Positions 33,056-44,050 of a stretch of DNA of 64,000 bases are shown here, piece by piece (within the stretch, counting starts at the first letter, position 1; each line of letters begins with the position of its first letter). The notes below the pieces were generated by a model. That model saw only the letters and a program-made list of their open reading frames with translations, had not been told where the DNA came from and did no database searches. The DNA lies in assembly GCA_038503035.1 (NCBI GenBank), contig JAVSML010024722.1:1075579-1139578 (forward strand). The letters are read 5' to 3'. Made by a program: the position numbers and the translations under genes. The DNA comes from Crocodylus rhombifer (taxonomy: Eukaryota; Chordata; Crocodylia; Crocodylidae).

Positions 33056-35058
33056 AGTATTCATTATGGCATGACTTGAAACCCAGGTCTCCTCTATCCC
33101 AGGTGAGTGACATAACTTGACTGTTTACTACTTCTGGGGTAGATGAAAGCCTTCTGTTACTGTCTCATTTTGTATCAGATATTCCATTTTTATAAAATGC
33201 TGTACATACAACAAGGTGGAAAGTTTTGGTTTCAATTAATAGGCTTTCTCCAATAATAAAAACATTTTATTGGAACTTCCTGACCAACTTGCAACCAACC
33301 CTAAAAGCCCCAGAAGCACGTATGGTAGTAGGTATGGTTCTCAACACAGGCAAATGAGAATGCCATTACAATAAGAGTGCAGAAACAGATTAAAAATTCA
33401 GAATCGAGGCATTTTTCTTCTCAACCCAAACCTAATCTCCTCCATGACACCCTGATTTCCAAAAATCTACCCAAAGTATCGAAGGACATGAATAGAAAAA
33501 GAATGCAGTGTGATGAAAATAAAGATGCCTTCATAAGCTTCACTCAAATACTGACTTTCCTCTTAATTTCGGTCTATACTTTTAAAAGAAGATAGGACTA
33601 TGCAGGAGTTCTTCCTAATTCAGAAATTCTACCATCATTTTCAGCACAAATCAACGTACCAATCTTGATGATGCCCTACTACTCATGACTGAAATAAAAA
33701 ATTCTTGGATTTTATCTGAAGCAATATAAAACCTTAAGAAAGAAAACATCAACATTAATTTTGTACACATGGTTATTGACAAAAGAAACTTCTCTATTGA
33801 ACTACTGTTGTCTGGCTGTACAGATTTGGTAGCTAGGTGATGTCATTATTCAAGCTATCTGAGAAGGGTAACCCTGGTTGCAGTTGCATCTCTAAGAGTT
33901 ATGTGACCAGCTTCCAGTAAGAAAAAGATAGGAAATAGTTGTAGGCAGATGTCTAAATTGAGCAGAGGTGTTAATGTGAAATGGCAGTCACAAAAGCAAA
34001 GAAAACATTAACAGAGTGTAAGAATAGGAAAGAAAAGAATATTTAAAAGATAATGCCATCATTTAAATCAATTATTTGTCCTCACTTAGAATAGCATATT
34101 TAGCTTTTGTCAACTTTTTCCCTCCATATGAGTGGAAGAAAAGACACTGAAAAGACTAGTGCTGTTTAGTTTAGGCAAGGACTGAAATAATCTAATGTAT
34201 TATGTAGACAGTAAATTAAGCTGTCTTGCTTATGAGAACAAGGGAGCATTCAATGGAACTTCAGTAAGCCTATGGAACTCACTGGCACAAGATAACATAG
34301 AAGTTAACTGAGTTAGATTTTTTAATGATAATAACATCTATAAAATCATAAGACAGAAATTAAAAAAAACCAACAGTGCTAAAAGTCTTAATTCATCAGA
34401 ACATAAGACAGGAAGCTTATAAAACGGGTTTAATTTAGTAAACCAATTAGAATGAATCTGTTTTCACTTTGACTATACCAAAACTAGAACCAGTTTGACT
34501 AAAGGTGTGTTTTTAAATTGATTTAGTTTAACCAGTGCACACACCTCTGTGCATACACCCATATCAATTTAATTTAAATCTCAGATACCTCACCAATTTA
34601 TTTTAAATTGAAGCAAGCCACTCAAACTAAGTAATGGCTCCCAAGGTTTTGTACATTCATCTAAAGCTATTTTTATTTTAAATTAAAATAGTGCAATAAA
34701 TTATAGACAAGCTTTAAGATTTTTAGTTAAGCAGAAATTTGAGGATAGGGGTATAACAAATGCTGTGGTAAAAATGCAATTTGTTGAAAATACTAGTAGT
34801 TTTAAACAACTGCTGGCTTTCCTTAACTCATCTCTAATAACAGATTACATGATTTACTTCTCTTGGGTTGGGAAGGAATACAAGTCCTCACCAATACTGG
34901 ACAACATTTTTCCTACTTACTCTTATCCCGTTATCTTTCATCTAAAATACGTTTCTCTACAGAAACAGTAAACTAACATGCAACACTGATAATGTCAGGC
35001 ATCACATATATATATTGTCAAGCTGCTTGAAAGACCAAACCTATATGAAGAATTATAG
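33056..35058. other. AT-rich tract, nothing firmly recognised
   Basis: At 34420-34620 there are TTTAAATTGATTTAGTTTAA-like segments that may be a decayed repeat. No coding signal. Confidence 0.35.
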
Positions 35059-35066
35059 CTCTAGAC
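35059..35066 (+). repeat. hAT target-site duplication, left
   Basis: CTCTAGAC, identical to the right copy at 36293-36300. Confidence 0.9.
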
Positions 35067-36292
35067 CAGGGGTGGGCAATTATTTGGACCCAAGGGCCAC
35101 ACAAGGAGTTTTGATCAGCTGTCACAGATTGGGTCAGCACCCCTCCAACTCATCAAAACTCCCTATGGAGCTTTGGGTGCATGGGGAGCAGTGTTCGGGA
35201 GCAGGGCAGGCATGATCCACTCCCTATACACTCTGCCCTGTGAGGGGGGCTGGGGGTGGCAGGGGGTGCATGCAGTTGTGTGCACGGGGGGGCGGCCTGC
35301 CTGGGAGCCAGCGGGGAGTGTAGAGGGAGGGGGAGGCAGGGGCACATACAGCAGAGCTCAACTGGTTGGCAGCTGCTCCCACAACGCTCTGCACGGGGCT
35401 GAGCCCCACCCGCAGCAGCTCATGCTGTGTTGCTGCCCACACTTGCCAGCCCCAGCCCTGGCCCACGCCTCTGGCAGGACTGTTCCCAGTCAGCCAGTCT
35501 CTTATTTTCACCAGGGAGCAAAGCAGCACTCAGCCAGCTGCAGCCACACCAGGAACAGCCCCACCAGAAGCTGCACACAGTGGCCGGGCCCAGGTTCAGT
35601 CCCGGGCCAATGGGGCTATTCTCCTCCTCTCTGTGTCTGCTGCTCCTGCTCCTGTCATGCCGTGCTCCTGCCATGCCATGCCACTCTAGGTGATCAGGAA
35701 GCTTCAACCAGATGGCTCCTGCGTAGTGTGTGGAGCTCTGGCTCCAGCTCCTCACCATCTTCCACCCAGTCCCCCCACACAGCGCAATGAGCAGCCAGCC
35801 ACAAGCAGGAGGAAGACCGTCAGCAGCTGGAGCCGGAGCTCCACATGCTAGGCAGGAGCCACTCAGCTGAAGCTCCCCCCCCACCCACCTGCCTGCTCAG
35901 AGCAGTGACAGGGGCAGCAGCCATTGCTGAAGGAAAAGGGGAACCAAAGAAACCCGCTGGCCCAGAACCCAGCCAGCACATGCAGCTTCCAGTAGCTGCC
36001 CAGGTGCTGCTCTACTCCCCTCACCTCCAGCAGCAGCATCTCCTCCCAGTCCTGCTCCTGCTGCACCGCTCTGGGAAGGCACAGGGAAAGTTCAGCTGGG
36101 CAGCTCCCACTGGAGGTGAGGGGAGCAGAGCAGCATCCAGGCAGCTGCAGTCACACTGGGAACAGTCCCACCAAAAGTTGCATGCTGGCCAGGACCCAGG
36201 CACACGGAAACACAATGCAAACTGCATGTGGAGCACCGCAGGAGCAACCATAGGCAAGATCCAGCCCCCAGGCTATATTTTGCCCACCCCTG
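35067..36292. mobile_element. hAT non-autonomous element with perfect 8-bp TSD
   Basis: Left end CAGGGGTGGGCAATTATTTG and right end (reverse complement) CAGGGGTGGGCAAAATATAG are terminal inverted repeats. The flanks CTCTAGAC are identical, the 8-bp duplication diagnostic of hAT transposition. The 1,226-bp interior is GC-rich with GGGCCACA near the left end and GATCCAGCCCCCAGG near the right. No transposase frame is visible. The 205-codon and 154-codon frames on opposite strands are compositional. It was presumably mobilised by a hAT transposase supplied from elsewhere. Confidence 0.9.
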
Positions 36293-36300
36293 CTCTAGAC
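36293..36300 (+). repeat. hAT target-site duplication, right
   Basis: CTCTAGAC, exact duplicate of 35059-35066. Confidence 0.9.
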
Positions 36301-37789
36301 TAAGGACAGAAAAACAAGACAGAGAAACTAGTAAAACTCAGAATGAAATACAGGTCTTAATATTTTTCACAATAACTAGATATATTAGGCCAAGATCACC
36401 TAATAGGTGTTATTAACTAGATTTTATTAATTTTGCTTTACTGTGAAATTGTGAGCCACTGCTTCCCTTACTGTCTAAATGAACAGTTTCAAACAACATT
36501 TTTTGTTCCTTAGGCAATTTTTCAAATCAATCCCTAGTATCATCACACCACTATGACTTACGAAAATGCTTTTAAGATTTTTTTTTACATTTAGAACAAA
36601 ATAAGCACACTCAGACACTTTAAGTTAGGTAACTCTCTATTTAATCACTATAGCTTATGAGATATGTACAGATAATTTTTCTGATATGTAGGAACAACAC
36701 AGATTAATTGTTTGTTGGATTTTATACTAATTTATTGATATGTACTATTCAGGAAAAAAAAAACTTAAGTATGTAGTTAAATTATGCACTTAAATTGTTA
36801 GGCAGGCAGATTTTCAAAGACTAAAAGCTTTGCTCCTCAAAAGGTATGTAAATGCTCAACTCTCACCTATGGAATTACCTGTGAAACACAACTCAACTCC
36901 AAACTTGATTCCAATGTAAACTGCACATCTAAATAGGAGTAAAAACTTAACTAAGTTTGAGGATATGGGCCTAACCAACTACAGCTTCTATTTAAGACAT
37001 GGGGATCTGGACATGTTCCTTTCTTGAAAGAAATGAGGCTACTGGAGCCTAAATAGGGATGGAGTGCTTTATTTCAGCTCCTTAAATTTAATATTTGTCA
37101 GTTTGTATCTTAAGTCTCTTTTTTTTCTTTTACATTTGATTTTTGTGAGATTAGTGAGATTTCTTTTAGAAAAAAAAGTAGTGAGCTTGCATGGCAGGTA
37201 CAGTAGGGTTTTCTCAAATGCTCACAGCTCACTTTTCATCTTCTAAGACACAAATTCATGTGATCTTTTAACAACTATTTATTTCACACCAAACTAGATA
37301 TCTCCCTAAAGCCTACCAATATAGCCTCCAGGCACATTTCTTAAATAAAAGCACTGGATCTTTGTATACTTAAAATTTGCATACTAAAGGAATGAATCAA
37401 CTATCACAGAAATGTTAGTATCGAGTGACAGCTTAGTAAAATGTGTTTTATTCAGTTACTTTCCACAATTGCGAAATACCATTTTATCACAGCAATATCA
37501 GAGTTACTATTGTTACTCAAGTGATTCCAAACCTCTATATGCAACCAACACATGAGTATATTTAATGCGACTCAGCAGGGCAGAGAAGAATTAGCTGGCT
37601 ATGTAAATCAGATGAGGATGACAAGCTCCACTATAGGCATAAATATTTTCTTTATTCCTGCATAAAAGGTAATGAAATTGTGTGGTATTTTTTAGTGTAA
37701 ATGTGATGCACTACTTTCTGTATTTATAAAATTAAATTATAACAGTCTTCATGTTTCATTTAACTTACTGCATCCTTCTTACAACTCTT
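36301..37789. other. AT-rich tract
   Basis: Near 36790-36980 a decayed palindromic repeat may be present (TAAGTTTGAGGATATGGGCC, near its right end). Nothing else recognised. Confidence 0.3.
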
Positions 37790-38085
37790 TTGCTGAAAGT
37801 GAGACTGCTGTTGCTTATTGAAACCCATAACACCACCAAATGACCTTGGTCAGCCACGTCATATGTATGCACAACAATAGACTGCTGAAGAGAGTTCTGT
37901 ACAGTGAATTTGAAAAAGGCAGTAGGAAGGTTGGCCAACCCCAGTCTCCACTACAAGGACTGCATTAAGCGGCATGTACAGTCTTCCGGGCTGGACTTAA
38001 ATGCCCTGGAAGGATACAGCTCATGATAGGCAAGCTTGGCCCTTCGCTATGAAGAAAGCAGAACAAACAGAACATCATCATACCT
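37790..38085 (+). mobile_element. LINE ORF2 C-terminal fragment
   Basis: In one frame from about 37842 the translation reads TLVSHVICMHNNRLLKRVLY, then SEFEKGSRKVGQPQ. A shift then gives DCIKRHVQSSGLDLNALEGY. This is the LRWxGHVxRMxxxRLPKxxLYGEL...KRxKDxLK pattern found C-terminal to the reverse transcriptase in the LINE type also seen at 3300-4505, here in plus orientation. The fragment lacks the catalytic domain. Confidence 0.65.
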
Positions 38086-38094
38086 ATCTTCTCC

Positions 38095-38580
38095 TTTTAA
38101 GAGTTCCAGCCTGCAAAGGCTGCTTGGGCCAGGGGGGGCAATCAGAGAGGGGGCACCACACAGCAGCCAGGCAGCCTGGAAAGCAGCTCCCTCCAGGTAA
38201 GTCTATGGGGATGAAGGGAGAGCAGACTGAGTCCCCCACAGTGGGGGAGTGTAAGAGGGAGGGAGGGAAGGAAGGAGAGGGGTAGGGCCAGGGGCACTAG
38301 GGCCTGGGTGGGAATGTGTGACTGCAGGGTCTGGCCAGCGGGCTGTGGGTGGGGAGTGAGGGGCACTGGTACAGCCAGGGGGCTGTGGGTCAAGACTGAG
38401 GGGCACTGGCAGGGCTGGGGGGCTGTTGGCTGGGAGTGAGGGATGCTGGCAGGGCCCAGTGGGCTGTGGGTCAGGAGTGAGGAGCAACAGCACAGGCAGG
38501 TACCGGGCTGCTCAGTGCCACAAAATGGGATGGGGGACAGCAGCAGCTGGACCCATGTCCTGGTGAATAAAAGGAGCAGG
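38095..38580. repeat. GC-rich repeat block
   Basis: GTTCCAGCCTGCAAAGGCTG near 38101 resembles the interior of the hAT MITE at 60745-61026. G-rich degenerate tandem units (GGGCTGTGGGTNGGGAGTGAGGGGCACTGG type) follow at about 38330-38490. Confidence 0.45.
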
Positions 38581-40764
38581 AGAAACTCTAATTTTCTATG
38601 TTAAAAACAATGAAATGCCAAAATATATACATGTTTATAATGTATTATATTTTACTGATTTAAGGCACTGGTACGCTTCCAGTTGCTTTATAATTGTAAA
38701 TAGATCAAGAAAACATTGTGTTCAACTGATATCTATACACATACACACATAGGCATTTCATTTTAACCATGGAAAAACATGGATTTCCAGGGATGGATTA
38801 ATCAGAGAATTTGGCATTTTTAAACAGAAAAAAAAGGCTCATTACTGATATTAGCCTATCTTTAGCATTCAGTAGACATTGCCTCATACTAAAACTCAAG
38901 TCTTGTCAGTTTGTATGCTCTCATTTTTCCTCCAACATGTTTTTAGCTTAAATCAGTAAGGAAAAAAAGAGAAAGAAAATGAGTGCACTCCCCCATCCTC
39001 AAAAGGGATAATTTGTCTGGCACAACCCAATATCACATAACCAGCAGGAGGTTCCACATGAAGTTTATTCTGTGTTAACATCAACAGGTCAAAAACAAGT
39101 TTTGACCCCCTCAGAGGCCAACGTCAGTAAAAGTACAAAATCACCCTATAAAACATTACCACTAGCTAGCAAATAATCTTTTTAAATGGTTACCTCTCTT
39201 AATTATATTTATAAATATGAAATGAAAACATTAGAGTTTGTTTTCAGGACTTTTACATTTTTGTAAAAGTTACTTAAGCTGCAGTAATAGAGGTATTCCA
39301 AAATGTGCACAGTTTTGTATCTACTGAATATAAATAAATGCTTCATAAATAAACTAGTAGTTAATGAGTCACACAATTCTTACTACTGGTGTACAAAACA
39401 AATACCACCAATGCATGCTGTAATATGTTGTCACATCACATGAAACGTTCAGGAAAATGTCTCTTCTAGTCAGTTATCTTCTTTCCATTGAAGTAGAAGA
39501 CACATGGTCTGAATATGTGTGAAATAATTAGCAAATCAGGTACCCACAAGCAGTGGGTAACTTCTAGCACTGCAGGCTATCTTGACAGCAGGTACTTCAC
39601 TACCTTTTTAATGACCAGGATCCTAATAAGCATGACAGAAGCAGCCAGAAACACTTTCATATTTCATCAATTGAATATGTTTTGAGATAAATATTTTGTT
39701 AACATTTAATACTAACACTGGAGTGAATATTAGCATGTTAGCACTTAAAATATTCTAAAAAGCCATCCTTACTTTTGTGTTTAAATCAGTGGAGGTGTGA
39801 TCAAGCATGCAAATTCCTTTGGGCTAAGTGCCCTCATCAAAACATCTTATAGGTACATTAAAAATTGAATGGGCATAAACAACTCCAACAGCGCAACGCA
39901 TGAAATGGCATTGCAGTGATCTTTGCATTTCATAAACATCAACACTTGGGACAGTTTGCATGGGAATAAGAGAAACTAATTATTGTCTTTTGCTTAAGGG
40001 CACGTATGGTGCTCTCTACAGGTATCTCTACTGCTGCTTTTTGCCTAATGTATTGCCTCTTGAAGACTTTTACTGTAACGACTTGCTGATATACTCCAAA
40101 GCACTTTTAGTATTACCAAACTGCTTTATATTCAAAGAGAAATGCACTGTAACTTCTGAAAGATGTTGCTGAAAAGAAAGCAGCAGTTGGGAAAACTATA
40201 TAGGGTATGCAAGAGAATAGTATGAAATTACATCTAAGAGACAAATTAAATTGTAATGTTGATACTTAGTGCACAGACAGAAAATATCAATATTTTCATC
40301 AAAAAACTAAACAGCAGATAAAAAGCAAGCATAAATAATAACTAATGTCTTATAGAAAACAATTTAAACTTTTCATTTTGCAGCATTACCCCAACTATTA
40401 AGTTGACATCTGATTTGAAAACAAATTTAACTCACAAATTTGTCACATATATCATTTTGTACCAATGTTACTTAAAACCTGAGTTTGGAGGTCTCTTTTT
40501 GTGAGGGAGAGTTGGGAGTTTTGTTCTCTTGGCATTTTCCCCAAAGCGAATTTCTCTCCATACTATAAAGCTACGTAACTACAAAACCTCATCCCAGTAA
40601 ATGCCTGTTGTATCAAATCTTGATGTTTAATGGTACTTTGATATTGAATAAAAATTATGGGCTGGATTCCTGGTCTGGCTGAGCTGTGCTCAGTGCTGAA
40701 CCTAAGTAGAGGAAGATGAGAAAACAAGCCACCTTTTAATGCTGACTCACAGCACAGTTTAGAG
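38581..40764. other. AT-rich tract, nothing recognised
   Basis: No exon or named repeat seen. The 70-codon plus frame at 39960-40172 has no recognisable domain. Confidence 0.4.
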
Positions 40765-41666
40765 CAGAGGTGTGAACTGAAATCAGAGGGCCACATCCCA
40801 TTCCTTTCAGGAGCTAGCAGGCTACACCCTGTCCATTTCAGCCCCAAGAGAACCACAGGCAGAAGCTCCAACAGCAGTGCACGTGACCCTGCAAGGATAC
40901 AGTGCATATGGGGATGGTGGGATGCACACATATGAGGAACTCTGCAGGGCCACTGTGGCTGTGGATGGCCCTTCAGGGACACTGGGGTGAGCATGTGAGA
41001 GGGAGAGAGACCCAAAGTGGCAGGGCTTCTGGCCAAAGCCAGGGCCCCAGCTTTCGTCAGGGTGCAAGAAACCCCAGCAGCACCACGGTCAGAGGCTCCA
41101 TCACCATGGCCAGAGCTTTGCTGTGCCAGTGGTGGTAGCGCTTCCCAAGTGACAGCCTGACCCCCGCTTTGTACAGAGGCATGGACATCTCTACCAGCAC
41201 TGCAGGCAGAAATCCCTTCATTCCAGCCACAACCAGGGCTCTGCTCAAGATAGAGAGGCTTCTCATGGAGGCAGCCAGCACTCCAGTCAACTGGGCACTG
41301 GCAACCCAAGCAGCACTGAGAGTTCTCATGGTAGCAGGCCATGACCCAAGGAAACTAGAGCACTGACAGGCCCAGTGCCACTACAGGCAAGGAGGTGCGG
41401 CTTCCAGGGCAAAGCCAGCACTGCAGCGGCAGCCAGGGCAGGGGAAGTTCAGCAGCACTACACCACAGCCAGAGCCAGCTCAGCCTTTTCCCTCAGTTTT
41501 GACCATGGTGGCAGGGCTTTTACCCACAGTGCTGCTTTCCCCAGGGTGCTGGCTGCTACCACAGGAAGTTCCACCATTGCAGCCAGAGCTGGGGCAAAAG
41601 CCTGCATCTGGATTTTCAGGTGAACAGGCTGTGTCCAACCCACAGGCCGTATGTTTCACACCCCTG
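40765..41666. mobile_element. hAT-like non-autonomous element
   Basis: Left end CAGAGGTGTGAACTGAAAT and right end (reverse complement) CAGGGGTGTGAAACATACGG are inverted, and both follow the CAGxGGTGxG form of the element at 35067. Flanks GTTTAGAG and GCTTTGAA match at 5 of 8 positions, a plausible but decayed 8-bp duplication. GGGCCACATCCC lies near the left end. A 259-codon minus frame crosses the left boundary and is not a transposase. Confidence 0.65.
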
Positions 41667-42409
41667 GCTTTGAAACACTGTACTACTCTACATTACAGAA
41701 GTGGCCATCTAATGACTGGTCCACTGGCTGAGGGACGGTGCTCTGCAGCCACACACAACACATTTCTGCATAGCTCCAATCTGTCCCTATGTTGGCTTTA
41801 GGTCACTGTGGTATTCCCCTATAAATGGAGATGTTCTCACCTGCCACCATTCTGCAATTTAAAATCTCTTTTGCACTGCTAAAGTGGTGCAAAGGTGTCA
41901 ATCTGCATAAAAAATCTAGGTCACCTACAGTTTAACAGCTTTCATTCCCGAAACATCTGAAACTCAAATGATAAAAACAATCCTGCAAAGATTCACTACT
42001 TTATTTTAATCGGCAGTTAGACAAGAGTTGAATAATACAATCACCCCATCATTTTGAAACTGAAGAGGGAATTTTCATGTAGACAAAATGTAATTACATT
42101 AGCATATACCCAGCAAATGAGGGTTAACGCAAGGGCTGACAAAGCCATAGGGACTTTAGTCATCACAAGGAGATAAAATATAAGTTTTAGATCTTGTCAA
42201 GTAAAATAACCATGAAATATATTAAAAGAGATTTAGAACTGGTTTAGCAACAACTTTTATTTACTAAGTTATTCTTCAAGATTTCCCATCAAGGAACAAA
42301 CCTAGCACAAGCTTGCTTACTTTGCAACTAGATGAGATTATCATTTGAGATGAGATAGCCATAAGATGCATGTGACAGCTGAAAATTCTGTCTAAGGTGC
42401 TTGCTGAAC
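41667..42409. other. AT-rich tract, nothing recognised
   Basis: No repeat or coding signal. Confidence 0.4.
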
Positions 42410-42688
42410 ACTGTGAAACCAGGTGTTTCTTATCATTTGTTCATGTGTTATAAGCTGTTTGTTGCTGCTAAGAGCCTAATTCAAGTTAAAAAGTAATGAG
42501 GCCTTGTATGTAGTGAGGCCTGGTAAATTTAGCAAAGCCTTGTAGAAGTAGCAAGTTCGGCCTTGTGGTGTAGTTAAAATTAACCTTACCAGAAGAATGC
42601 AAAGGCTTGTACTGCTATTGGTCAGTCCTAAGGAAAGTTTGCAGTGGGGGAATCTGTATGGCTGTAAGTTATCAGCATAGGTCAGAAG

Positions 42689-42696
42689 TTATAAAT
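42689..42696 (+). promoter_or_regulatory. TATA box of the LTR
   Basis: TTATAAAT upstream of the GC-rich part of the LTR, consistent with a retroviral U3 promoter on the plus strand. Confidence 0.5.
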
Positions 42697-43008
42697 TGGC
42701 TAGCACATCCGGAAATAATTTAGAAGAGAGATGCAGCTCTCTGAGAGAAGCTACTGATTTAACGTTAGCTGCTGACCTGGTTTTGGTGGGCCCGTGGATC
42801 CCAAGGAGCCCGAGGACTGAATACCAGGGTCCTTCCCGGTACCCCTCGGACAGCACTGATCAGGGACACCTAACTTTGCTGAGTTTTGTAGAAGAGGAAC
42901 TTGTCATACATTGGGCAGAGGGGCCTGCCGATAAGTTGCTGATGCGAATTGTTTTGGTCTGTTATGGTTGTTTTGTTATTACATGTAGTTGTGTTTTTTT
43001 GTTACGTC

Positions 43009-43014
43009 AATAAA
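43009..43014 (+). promoter_or_regulatory. polyadenylation signal of the LTR
   Basis: AATAAA followed by a T-rich stretch (CTTTCTTACCTTTTTAC), as at an LTR R/U5 junction. It lies about 320 bp from the TATA box, longer than usual for an R region. Confidence 0.55.
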
Positions 43015-43085
43015 CCTTTCTTACCTTTTTACTCCCAGCCACTCTCTCAATCCTGAACCCTCCACTGGTGGCTGGGAAAAATGCA

Positions 43086-43800
43086 TGTCCGCAATTCCAG
43101 TGTAAACACTTAAAATGTTCCTTCATTCTGTTCATAGAAAACTTTTGCTGCTTCATCAACAGGACATTCAAGTTCATTTGTAAGGGGAAAAAATCCAAAT
43201 CATTTACGGAGTTAATAAAAAAAAAACACACACACACATTATTTTAATTCCTAATGGGTATTTTTAATATCCATTTTTATTTATTTTTGGCTTCTTTTTT
43301 TTTAATCATAAGGTTTAGCAGTCATACATTTTAACTATATGTATAATCCCTTTCTAAAGATGGCTAAACAAATTTGTCCTCAATCACAATAATGTAAATC
43401 CAAACTAATTTTGCTGACTTCCACTGAGCTGCTCTAGATTTACACCAGTTTGAGTGAAAGCAGAATTCACCCAGTACCTGAATGTTTTTTTTAGCTTGTA
43501 AACATTACTTTCAGTTCTTGAAGTAAAAAGCTAGCGTGATTGGTAAGCAATAGTTTCAGTATTACAAATAATGATGTAGCATAAATTCTACAAATGCAAG
43601 CTTCCTGCGCAAAACCAACAGGCTCTTTAGATGTTATTTTATAAAAGTTATTTGGTTAACTACTTCCTTGTTGAATGACTAAAGTTCTTCATAATTTAGA
43701 TTTACAGATATGGGAAGCTGCCGAAATATTCAAAGGAAACTTTTTCCCTATGCAGTTTATACCTACTTGCTGAAGTTTACACACAAAAAAACTTAAATGA
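43086..43800. other. AT-rich tract with a repeat remnant
   Basis: A (CA)n run lies at 43226-43238. At about 43425-43480, TTTACACCAGTTTGAGTGAA and GCAGAATTCACCC resemble a widespread sauropsid repeat. No exon. Confidence 0.35.
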
Positions 43801-44050
43801 CTGTATTTACCCAAATCCAGCCCCAACCTATGCCAGGCACTCACCGTGGCAGCTCTGGCTCTTACCCAAACCCCTTCCAGGCAGCAACAGGGGCCCTGAA
43901 CCTGGCCAGATAGCAGTGGCGGTGGCCCAGGATTCAGTTGGAGCCAGAGCCACTGCCTACCTGGAGCTGGTATTCAAATCCTAGATGACACTTTTCTCCC
44001 CGATGCTGAGGGGGTGGAGGGAGTCTCATGTTGAATTTGAGTAAATACAG
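43801..44050. mobile_element. small TIR element (TACTGTATTTAC type)
   Basis: CTGTATTTACCCAAATCCAG (43801-43820) and TTGAATTTGAGTAAATACAG (44031-44050) are inverted with four mismatches. The GC-rich interior has no coding frame. TA follows the right end but GA precedes the left, so a TA target duplication is only suggested. Isolated ends of the same kind lie at 5425-5454 and 33039-33055. Confidence 0.65.

Larger units (their letters stand above)
42410..43085 (+). mobile_element. solo LTR of an endogenous retrovirus
   Basis: The region has LTR architecture: a probable start TGTGAAACCAGGTG, a TATA box at 42689-42696, a GC-rich transcribed part, and AATAAA at 43009-43014. CTTTTTACTCCCAGCCACTC and a GGTGGCTGGG stretch follow, as in a U5. 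No gag, pol or env lies beside it, so it appears to be a recombined solo LTR. Exact ends are uncertain, because no clean TG...CA pair with a target duplication was found. The 105-codon frame inside is not a viral gene. Confidence 0.6.

Noticed and set aside
35173..35790. 205-codon open frame in the hAT element
   Set aside because: Mirrored by open frames on the other strand; composition only, with no hAT dimerisation or zinc-finger motifs.
40563..41342. 259-codon minus-strand open frame
   Set aside because: It crosses the left boundary of the hAT-like element into flanking DNA and contains no transposase motif.
42696..43013. 105-codon open frame ending at the poly(A) signal
   Set aside because: It starts at the TATA box and spans U3/R of an LTR. 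No viral protein similarity.
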